Shown: positions 1-5,491 of the stretch, piece after piece
Position numbering within the stretch: the stretch's first letter is position 1
Layout of the letters: every line of letters begins with the position of its first letter
Source: an uncultured Bacteroidota bacterium
GTDB taxonomy: Bacteria; Bacteroidota; Bacteroidia; Chitinophagales; Chitinophagaceae
DNA length: 5,491 nt
NCBI GenBank assembly: GCA_903881265.1
Contig: CAIRSV010000005.1
Location: forward strand, 1-5,491
Direction: 5' to 3'
Made by a program: the position numbers and the translations under genes
The notes under the pieces: generated by a model
The model's database searches: none
Told to the model about the DNA's origin: nothing
What the model saw: the letters and a program-made list of their open reading frames with translations, nothing else

Positions 1-51
1 AATTTAATTGTAAAAATAAACGAATCAACGGAATTATCCTTGAATAGTCTT

Positions 52-84
52 AGCGAGGTAATGATGTTTATCTCGCTTTTGTTT
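52..84 (+). terminator. Rho-independent terminator of an upstream rightward gene
   Basis: Bases 52-61 (AGCGAGGTAA) pair with 68-77 (TTATCTCGCT), giving a 10-bp stem with one G-U pair and a 6-base loop (62-67). The T-rich tract TTTTGTTT follows directly (77-84). The tail lies only on the plus-strand side, so the terminator acts on a transcript entering from the left. The gene it serves is not identifiable. One plus frame stops at 45-47, five bases before the stem, which would fit a gene end, but only 14 codons of it are visible. Confidence 0.78.
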
Positions 85-282
85 CTCCTGATAGCCAAAC
101 AAAAAAATGAAATACACGCGTTAGTTTTTTTTCGCAGCGTCGGGCAAATTGATTGAAGGCGTGAGAAAGTAACATCTACCCAAATTCCTACGGCCATCAC
201 AGAACCCTCTCAGGCTCATGATATTGATTCATCCATACAGAAAATGAAATTTATATCATAGGTTTGCGAAGTAATTATTTCA
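85..282. other. Intergenic region before the TlpA-like gene
   Basis: No convincing gene is seen on either strand. The stretch contains an A-run (100-107) and an eight-T run (125-132) without a good stem before it. It also holds a candidate promoter element close to the next gene, listed separately. No tRNA-like or riboswitch-like fold was recognised by eye. Confidence 0.5.
259..266 (+). promoter_or_regulatory. Candidate Bacteroidota -7 element (TAnnTTTG)
   Basis: TAGGTTTG matches the Bacteroidota sigma-A -7 consensus TAnnTTTG exactly. It ends 16 bases before the ATG at 283, so transcription would start around 270-275 and give a very short leader. No TTG or TTTG -33 element is present at the usual 17-23 base spacing upstream, which lowers confidence. 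Confidence 0.35.
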
Positions 283-1740
283 ATGATGTTTAAACGACTA
301 CTCCCCCTTCTGCTTCTTTTTTCAGGCTTCGTTTCAGATGCTCAAAATGTGAGAATCCAATGCGAGTTTTCCGCGGCGGATGCTGATTCTTGTTCGATCC
401 GTATCGACAACTATCATATCAAAGAGTATGAACCTGTGTTTACGGCTAAGGTCAACAATCAGCAATGCCAATTTTCATTTGCGGTCGAACATCCATGTGT
501 GGCCGAACTTAGCTACCACAACAAATCGGTCAATATATGGCTCGAACCCAATGACAGTCTCACCATAAAAATCGGCGATGAGCTATCGTATAAAACCCTC
601 GGAGTTGACGGCAAGGGATCGGCGCATACAGTCTTACTAAAATCGTTTTATACCCGCTTCGGTGACGACTTCAACAAAGATTCTGTCAAGAAACATATCC
701 TTAGCACAGTGGTCGATCCGTTTGAAAACAGCATTTATACCGCCCGCGAAAATCAATTGGAATTTTTCAATCGCGCGAACGCAAAAGAAAAGTTCTCTGC
801 TGCCTTCGCGTCTTATATGGGCAACCTCATCCGTTACCACTATTTGTATCAACTTCAGGCCTATGCTATTATTGTGGCCAATGAAAATGCCGGTCTGACC
901 GTCACGCCATTACCAGCTATTTTATTGGAAGACATCACACCTGAATTGGCTAATAACGATGAAGCCCTTACTTGCGAATCGTACCGCAATTTCTTGTATT
1001 ACTATATCATCTATAATACCTCGAAGCTGAATGCGTTTGAGAAATTCAAAGACAATTCCATTTCTATGGAAAGTAAGATAGCCTGCGCTAATCAATCGAT
1101 TCAAGGCAAAGCGAATATCTATTTCATCGCCTCGTATCTCAACGACAATGTAGCCAATGTATCGCCGTATACCGCCAAGCATATGTATGGCATACTCAGT
1201 GATAATGAGAAGAAAGGCGAGTATACCAAACTATTGAAAGCGAAATGCGAGACCCGTATCAAAGATAAAGGTGAAGGCAACAGCGCTTCAAAAAAATCGG
1301 ATGAAGCTGATGGCGGCACCGAGGTAAAGATATTGGGAACCAATGGAAAGTATTTCACCTTAGCCGACCTGAAAGGGAAAGTAGTCTATATCGATTTTTG
1401 GGCGAGTTGGTGCGGACCTTGTCGAGGTCAGTTTCCTTACTCGAAAGAACTTCATAAAAAGTTTTCGCCTAAGCAATTAAAGAATGTTACCTTCCTGTAT
1501 ATCTCGATCGACAAGACAGAACAGATATGGAAAACAGCGATGGAGCAAAATGGCTTAGGTGAATTTACAAATGGACTTGTTCCGGGTGATTGGGGTAGTG
1601 AGATTGTGAAGTACTTTAAAATTTCTTCCATCCCACGTTATATGCTAATCGATAAGAAAGGTCATATCGTAGACCTCAACGCCAAGCGCCCAAGCGACCC
1701 AGCCGTATTTGAGGATATCATACACCTGATTGGCGATTAA
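283..1740 (+). CDS. Secreted TlpA-family thioredoxin-fold protein
   Basis: Predicted exported thiol-disulfide oxidoreductase of the TlpA/ResA/AhpC-TSA superfamily, probably acting in the periplasm. Residues 1-20 form a signal peptide: K4-R5, a leucine-rich core, and likely cleavage after SDA before Q21. Residues 21 to about 325 are a long extension typical of Bacteroidota TlpA-like proteins. Its N-terminal part is beta-rich and contains LEPNDSLTI (87-95), resembling the DUF4369-like region of such proteins; its middle part looks mainly helical. A charged, low-complexity linker (about 326-346) leads to the thioredoxin domain (about 347-485), with the active site WCGPC (C377, C380) and a probable cis-proline P451 in SSIPRYMLID. 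Both redox cysteines are present, so it should be catalytically competent. The 485-residue length is normal for this extended type. ATG codons at 283 and 286 are both possible starts; no clear ribosome binding site decides between them. The physiological partner is unknown, and no cytochrome-maturation gene is adjacent. Confidence 0.93.
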   Translation: MMFKRLLPLLLLFSGFVSDAQNVRIQCEFSAADADSCSIRIDNYHIKEYEPVFTAKVNNQQCQFSFAVEHPCVAELSYHNKSVNIWLEPNDSLTIKIGDELSYKTLGVDGKGSAHTVLLKSFYTRFGDDFNKDSVKKHILSTVVDPFENSIYTARENQLEFFNRANAKEKFSAAFASYMGNLIRYHYLYQLQAYAIIVANENAGLTVTPLPAILLEDITPELANNDEALTCESYRNFLYYYIIYNTSKLNAFEKFKDNSISMESKIACANQSIQGKANIYFIASYLNDNVANVSPYTAKHMYGILSDNEKKGEYTKLLKAKCETRIKDKGEGNSASKKSDEADGGTEVKILGTNGKYFTLADLKGKVVYIDFWASWCGPCRGQFPYSKELHKKFSPKQLKNVTFLYISIDKTEQIWKTAMEQNGLGEFTNGLVPGDWGSEIVKYFKISSIPRYMLIDKKGHIVDLNAKRPSDPAVFEDIIHLIGD

Positions 1741-1947
1741 GGTGATGAGGTGACAATCAAGTGTATTCGTTCACTGTTTTCTATGTGCATCAGTCTGCTG
1801 ACCACCATTTATGTTGGGCACTTTAAACGAACAAATACAATGGTTTGTTGAGCCCGACACCTTCCGAAGTTTGCTTAGACATTCAAGTAAAGACATCCGA
1901 GCACGAGCCATCCTCACCGTCGATTAACAAAGAATATAAACTACAAT
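1741..1947. other. Intergenic region between the TlpA-like and fucosidase genes
   Basis: These 207 bases carry no gene I can support. A frame opening with TTG at 1845 runs into the fucosidase in another frame and looks like a shadow. A candidate promoter lies at 1844-1873. The gap length argues against tight co-transcription of the two flanking genes. Confidence 0.5.
1844..1873 (+). promoter_or_regulatory. Candidate promoter for the fucosidase gene
   Basis: TTTG at 1844-1847 is followed after 18 bases by GAAGTTTG (1866-1873), which differs from the Bacteroidota -7 consensus TAnnTTTG only at its first base. The spacing falls in the 17-23 base range reported for this phylum. Transcription would begin near 1880, leaving a leader of roughly 65-70 bases before the ATG at 1948. 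Short motifs like this occur by chance, so this is tentative. Confidence 0.3.
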
Positions 1948-3399
1948 ATGATACACATACGACTGATCCTATTGACCTCAATTCTTCTGACAAGTCAACT
2001 GCTTGTCTGCGCACAAGAAAAAGAATATTACCCCGACCCCGATCCAGCAATCAACCGTCGCATTGACGAATGGAAGGAGTTGAAATTCGGACTGCTCATG
2101 CATTGGGGCACCTATAGTCAATGGGGCATTGTAGAAAGCTGGAGTATTTGTCCCGAAGATTTAAGTTGGGCTAGTGGCGCACATAAAGCAGGTGTGGCAG
2201 GCACATACAACGAGTATGTCTCTACATATGAAGGATTAAAAAACACCTTCAACCCTACCCGCTTTAATCCTTCTGAATGGGCTGATGCTGCTAAAGACGC
2301 GGGAATGAAATATGTGATCTTCACCACCAAACATCACGATGGATTCTGTATGTTCGATTCGAAATATACAGATTATAAAATCACCGATTCAGCTTGTCCG
2401 TTTTCAAGAAACCCTCAACGCAATGTGGCCAAGGAAGTATTCAATGCCTTTCGTGCCAAGAATTTTTGGGTAGGTGCCTACTTTTCAAAACCCGATTGGC
2501 ACAGTGATTATTATTGGTGGAAAAAATTTCCGGCAACAGATCGCAACTGCAATTACTCCATAGCGAAACATCCTGCGCAATGGAACTTATTTAAAGACTA
2601 TACGTATAATCAGCTGAATGAACTTATGAGCGATTACGGCAAGATGGATATTTTATGGCTAGATGGCGGTTGGGTGAGAAAGAAAACACCGAAAGACATC
2701 ACAGAAGAATTGGCGGAAGAATATGAAGGATCGAGGTTTGCACGAAATCCTCAAAGTCAGGATTTAGACATGCCGGAGTTGGTCAAACAAGTGAGGAAAA
2801 AACAAGCGCAATTGATTGTCGTTGACCGCGCAGTGCCAGGTGAACAACAGAATTACCTAACACCTGAACAACATATTCCTGAGAATGGCTTATCATATCC
2901 GTGGGAGACTTGTATGACAATGGCGAACAGTTGGAGCTATGTACCAAACGATACATACAAACCAGCCAATGAACTAATCGAGAAACTAGTTGATATCGTA
3001 AGCAAAGGAGGCAATCTATTATTAAACATCGGACCAGCGCCTGATGGCACCTTAGCTGATACAGCATATAGTCGACTGAAGGAAATAGGCACTTGGATGA
3101 ACATTCACGGTGAAGCTATTTACGGAACAACGATGTGCAGTGCATTCGGCGAGGGCGACCATATCCGCTTCACACAATCTAAAGACGGCAAGACGCGCTA
3201 TATTTTTCTGTTTGATGTGCCGAAAGAACATATCAGTATTACAAAAATGAATTTTACTAAAGGCACAACAGTGACATTACTTGGAAACAACCTTGCCATA
3301 CCATGGAAGCAGACAGACAAAGGAATAGACGTAAACTTTTCTAGTTTCAAGGAAACAAAGGATCGATATGTATGGGTATTGAAGGTGAAAGAGAAATAA
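1948..3399 (+). CDS. Secreted alpha-L-fucosidase, glycoside hydrolase family 29
   Basis: Retaining exo-alpha-L-fucosidase that releases terminal fucose from glycans, predicted periplasmic or surface-exposed. Residues 1-22 are a signal peptide with likely cleavage VCA|Q. C21 is preceded by V, a poor lipobox, so signal peptidase I is favoured. The GH29 (beta/alpha)8 barrel spans about 35-395: FGLLMHWGTYS (47-57), KYVIFTTKHHDGF (121-133, with H129-H130), GAYFSKPDWHS (176-186), and DILWLDGGW (234-242), whose D239 is the expected catalytic nucleophile. YPWETCMT (317-324) carries the conserved E320, a candidate acid/base; GGNLLLNIGPAPDG (354-367) closes the barrel. A small C-terminal beta domain fills about 395-483. 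The 483-residue length is normal for a single-module fucosidase, with no extra carbohydrate-binding module. The ATG at 1948 is supported by the signal peptide beginning directly there. No SusC/SusD or other glycan genes flank it here. Linkage preference cannot be read from the sequence. Confidence 0.95.
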   Translation: MIHIRLILLTSILLTSQLLVCAQEKEYYPDPDPAINRRIDEWKELKFGLLMHWGTYSQWGIVESWSICPEDLSWASGAHKAGVAGTYNEYVSTYEGLKNTFNPTRFNPSEWADAAKDAGMKYVIFTTKHHDGFCMFDSKYTDYKITDSACPFSRNPQRNVAKEVFNAFRAKNFWVGAYFSKPDWHSDYYWWKKFPATDRNCNYSIAKHPAQWNLFKDYTYNQLNELMSDYGKMDILWLDGGWVRKKTPKDITEELAEEYEGSRFARNPQSQDLDMPELVKQVRKKQAQLIVVDRAVPGEQQNYLTPEQHIPENGLSYPWETCMTMANSWSYVPNDTYKPANELIEKLVDIVSKGGNLLLNIGPAPDGTLADTAYSRLKEIGTWMNIHGEAIYGTTMCSAFGEGDHIRFTQSKDGKTRYIFLFDVPKEHISITKMNFTKGTTVTLLGNNLAIPWKQTDKGIDVNFSSFKETKDRYVWVLKVKEK

Positions 3400-3444
3400 A
3401 TCAACTATACGAAAGAGGTACAAGCAAGTCAATGCAAATTCATC

Positions 3445-3468
3445 AAGCAATAATTAGCTGCTTTCTTT
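3445..3468 (+). terminator. Possible weak terminator after the fucosidase gene
   Basis: AAGCA (3445-3449) can pair with TGCTT (3459-3463) around a 9-base loop, followed by the T-rich stretch TTTCTTT. The stem has only five pairs, so it may be weak or incidental. It lies 45 bases after the fucosidase stop and directly abuts the candidate promoter of the next gene. Confidence 0.3.
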
Positions 3469-3475
3469 ACCTTTG
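3468..3475 (+). promoter_or_regulatory. Candidate -7 promoter element with leaderless start
   Basis: TACCTTTG matches the Bacteroidota -7 consensus TAnnTTTG exactly and lies only five bases upstream of the ATG at 3481. Transcription from it would start at or within a few bases of the start codon, giving a leaderless or nearly leaderless mRNA. No TTG is seen at the usual -33 distance. There is also no Shine-Dalgarno sequence before the ATG, which fits a leaderless start. Confidence 0.45.
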
Positions 3476-3480
3476 TCGCG

Positions 3481-4557
3481 ATGAATACGATCTATTTCAC
3501 ACCAGGCCCATCCCATCTTTTTTCTACGTATCAGAAACATCTGATGGAGGCTATGAATCTGCAATTAGGATCGATCTATCATCGTTCTGATGCATTCAAG
3601 AATATCTATCGGCATACCGATGAGCAGTTGCGCATCTTGCTAGATATTCCATCAACGCATGCCATTTTCTTTGCGTCGTCAGCAACAGAAATATGGGAGA
3701 AAATCATCTTCAATTGTGTGGATCAATATTCCTTTCATCTCACCAACGGCGCTTTTTCAACTAAGTTTTATGATGTTGCGAATGCATTAAAAAAATCACC
3801 ATCCCAATTTGCTGTCGACGAAGGACAAGGTTTCAATATGAATGAAATTATACTCCCTGAAGAAACCGAATTGATATGTACCACACAGAATGAGACGTCT
3901 ACTGGTGTGCAAATTCCTGTGGAGGATTTGATGATGTTGAAAAAGAAATATCCAACGAAACTTTTATGTACCGATCTTGTTTCAGCAGCACCCTACCCTG
4001 CCATCGATCATACCTTGATGGATTGCTCCTTCTTTTCGGTACAGAAAGCATTCGGCATGCCTCCGGGTTTAGGCGTATGGATTGCAAATGAACGCTGTCT
4101 TGACAAAGCTAATCAGCTTACACATCATGGCTTGAATATCGGCGCTCACAATACGTTGGAAAGTTATTTCAAGAATTACGAGACCTTTGAAACACCTTCT
4201 ACGCCTAATGTCATCGCTATTTATATCCTTGGTAAAATTGCCGAGGATATGAATAATTTAGGGCTTGCAAATCTTCGCAGAGAACTTGAGGTGAAAGCTG
4301 ACATGATCTATGATTTTGCCAAACATCACAAGGATTTCGAACCGCTAGTGAAAGTGGAAGCACATCGTTCAAAAACAGTAGCCGTTTTACATACCGATCG
4401 ACCTTCAGCTGCAATCATAGCCGCTGTCGAACAACATCATATGCGCATAGGAAGCGGTTACGGAAAGGACAAAGCCTCTCAAATTCGGATTGCTAATTTC
4501 CCTGCCACATCAATACAACAAATGGAAGAATTGTTGGACGTATTGAATACCTTGTAG
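3481..4557 (+). CDS. Class V PLP-dependent aminotransferase, SerC-like
   Basis: Cytoplasmic fold-type I, pyridoxal-phosphate-dependent aminotransferase of class V, closest in layout to phosphoserine aminotransferase (SerC) and alanine-glyoxylate aminotransferase relatives. Visible signatures are TPGPS near the N-terminus (7-11), SSATEIWE at the cofactor-phosphate loop (66-73), QNETSTGV (136-143, compare SerC HNETSTGV), D165 in CTDLVSA (expected contact to the pyridine nitrogen), and K189 in SVQKAFG, the expected Schiff-base lysine. H34-R35 in YHRSDAF match the substrate-phosphate HR pair of SerC, and R336 in QIRIANF sits near its C-terminal arginine. However, TPGPS and QKAFGMPPGLG differ from the usual SerC FSAGPA and QKNIGPAG, so the substrate is uncertain and no symbol is given. 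The 358-residue length is normal. The ATG at 3481 is the only ATG after an in-frame stop at 3451. It probably has its own promoter and is convergent with the helicase gene. Confidence 0.9.
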   Translation: MNTIYFTPGPSHLFSTYQKHLMEAMNLQLGSIYHRSDAFKNIYRHTDEQLRILLDIPSTHAIFFASSATEIWEKIIFNCVDQYSFHLTNGAFSTKFYDVANALKKSPSQFAVDEGQGFNMNEIILPEETELICTTQNETSTGVQIPVEDLMMLKKKYPTKLLCTDLVSAAPYPAIDHTLMDCSFFSVQKAFGMPPGLGVWIANERCLDKANQLTHHGLNIGAHNTLESYFKNYETFETPSTPNVIAIYILGKIAEDMNNLGLANLRRELEVKADMIYDFAKHHKDFEPLVKVEAHRSKTVAVLHTDRPSAAIIAAVEQHHMRIGSGYGKDKASQIRIANFPATSIQQMEELLDVLNTL

Positions 4558-4576
4558 CACCTAATCCCATTACGTA

Positions 4577-4619
4577 AAAATTCAGGATACAGACCATTCA
4601 AAAACGCAGTCTGAATTTT
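4577..4619. terminator. Probable bidirectional terminator between convergent genes
   Basis: AAAATTCAG (4577-4585) is perfectly inverted as CTGAATTTT (4611-4619), with 25 bases between. A T-tract follows the stem on each strand: AATTTTCTATT on plus and AATTTTTACG on minus. It starts 19 bases after the aminotransferase stop and ends one base before the helicase stop codon. The stem is AT-rich and the loop long; an inner pairing CAGAC (4590-4594) with GTCTG (4609-4613) is an alternative fold. Efficiency is therefore uncertain. Confidence 0.5.
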
Positions 4620-5491
4620 CTATTCCAAATCCCATACACTTCGATACGAACCATACGTTTCGACATACTCCAAAAAGGCCAGATAAAACGCATCACGTCC
4701 TAATGTCGCACTGTCACCAATGACAACGAGATTTTCTTTGGCCCTTGTCATTGCCACATTCATACGACGATAATCATGTAAGAAACCAATCTGCCCTTCG
4801 TCATTCGAACGAACAAGCGATATGATGATGGTCTCTTTTTCCTGACCCTGAAAACTATCGATTGTCGAAATACGCAATGCCGGAGGAAATGATTCCTTCG
4901 CCATAGTGACTTGCCCAGCATAGGGTGAAATAAATGCTGTAGTTGTCAGATCAAACATTTCCTTTTCTACGATCTTCTGTGCCACTTCCAATTCACCTTT
5001 ATTTTGCAAGCTCGAACCATCAGGCCCACGTTCTTCATTATGTCCCGAACCGGCGGTATCATAATATATTATATGAATACCGTCGTTCTTCAGATGATCG
5101 GCGCTTTTCAACAGACCCTGATAGAAGTACGCACTTGAGAAACCGGCAATCGATTCACGCATACGATATTGAACATCTAACAAATGAATTGTAGTAAGCT
5201 TGTCAAAACACGCTTCAAGGATAGAGGTTGAAAAGCCAAGACGATTGGCTTGCTCAGAGAGTACTGTCGGTGGCAATTGATAATGATCACCGGCTAGCAC
5301 ATATTTTTTTGCCAAAGGAAAAACACACCAAGCGAGAGGTTCAAGACATTGTCCGGCTTCATCGATTAGTAAGGTGTCAAACTCGATGTCTTTTAACTTA
5401 GCGTCATGCAGACCAATAGGAGTGCCTAATAGCACATCGGCATCTTGAAACAATTTCTCTTCATTATAGGCCTGCAGTTTTTTTATTTCAT
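4620..5491 (-). CDS. UPF1/IGHMBP2-type superfamily 1 helicase, C-terminal part
   Basis: C-terminal part of an ATP-dependent SF1B DNA/RNA helicase of the UPF1/IGHMBP2-like group (AAA_11/AAA_12 type). The frame stays open through the right edge, so the start and Walker A motif lie outside; 289 complete codons plus the stop are visible. A TTG at 5453 is an internal leucine, not a start. Numbering from the first full codon, motif II is IDEAGQ (42-47, the DEAxQ form typical of UPF1-like enzymes), motif III GDHYQLPPT (67-75), motif IV VQYRM (106-110), motif V STIDSFQGQEKE (208-219), and motif VI RRMNVAMTRAKE (241-252). All visible ATPase and helicase motifs are intact. Related bacterial proteins are about 600-650 residues, so roughly half is missing. 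The stop is TAG at 4622-4620. Its role is probably housekeeping nucleic-acid metabolism, although such helicases also occur in defence loci. No neighbour here points to defence. Confidence 0.93.
   Translation of the reverse strand, partial: EIKKLQAYNEEKLFQDADVLLGTPIGLHDAKLKDIEFDTLLIDEAGQCLEPLAWCVFPLAKKYVLAGDHYQLPPTVLSEQANRLGFSTSILEACFDKLTTIHLLDVQYRMRESIAGFSSAYFYQGLLKSADHLKNDGIHIIYYDTAGSGHNEERGPDGSSLQNKGELEVAQKIVEKEMFDLTTTAFISPYAGQVTMAKESFPPALRISTIDSFQGQEKETIIISLVRSNDEGQIGFLHDYRRMNVAMTRAKENLVVIGDSATLGRDAFYLAFLEYVETYGSYRSVWDLE

Noticed and set aside
116..140. ACGC/GCGT inverted repeat around an eight-T run.
   Set aside because: The stem is only four pairs and the T-run lies in the loop rather than after the stem, so it is not a credible terminator.
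1..156. A plus-strand frame open from the left edge to a TGA at 154-156, including an ATG at 61 followed by a hydrophobic stretch.
   Set aside because: A strong terminator hairpin (52-84) lies inside it, and no recognisable protein is encoded. A competing frame stops at 45-47 just before the hairpin.
1760..1780. AGTG/CACT hairpin followed by GTTTT after the TlpA-like gene, considered as its terminator.
   Set aside because: Only four pairs with no G/C-rich extension; too weak to annotate.
1966..2015. Possible lipoprotein signal (cysteine at residue 21 of the fucosidase).
   Set aside because: The residue before the cysteine is valine, not the usual small G/A/S, and VCA|Q is a better signal peptidase I site.
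1845..2066. Open frame opening with TTG that overlaps the beginning of the fucosidase gene.
   Set aside because: Most of it is out-of-frame reading of the fucosidase and its leader, and the product has no recognisable features.
2783..3067. A 94-codon minus-strand frame inside the fucosidase gene.
   Set aside because: It is antisense to conserved GH29 coding sequence and shows no family motif.

Overview
The window looks like chromosomal DNA from a Bacteroidota bacterium, most likely in or near Sphingobacteriales. The evidence is moderately AT-rich DNA, a lack of clear Shine-Dalgarno sequences, exact TAnnTTTG promoter elements (259-266 and 3468-3475), a secreted TlpA-type thioredoxin with a long N-terminal extension, and signal peptides ending in A|Q. 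This placement is inference; no rRNA or marker gene is present.

Layout: a strong rho-independent terminator (52-84) marks the end of a rightward transcript that lies left of the window. It is followed by about 200 bp of non-coding DNA with a candidate promoter. Three plus-strand genes follow: a secreted TlpA-family thioredoxin-fold protein (283-1740), a secreted GH29 alpha-L-fucosidase (1948-3399) and a class V PLP-dependent aminotransferase related to SerC (3481-4557). The aminotransferase faces a minus-strand UPF1/IGHMBP2-type superfamily 1 helicase (4620 to the right edge), of which only the C-terminal part is visible. The 62 bp between these convergent genes hold an inverted repeat with T-runs on both sides, probably a shared bidirectional terminator.

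The genes do not form an obvious pathway. The first two products are predicted to be exported (periplasm or cell surface), and the last two are cytoplasmic. The gaps of 207 and 81 bp, with candidate promoter elements in each, suggest separate transcription units rather than one operon. The fucosidase has no SusC/SusD, sulfatase or other glycosidase beside it within the window.

I see no tRNA, rRNA, CRISPR array, insertion sequence or clear sign of a new system. The points most worth checking are the likely leaderless start of the aminotransferase, its unresolved substrate, and the orphan position of the fucosidase.
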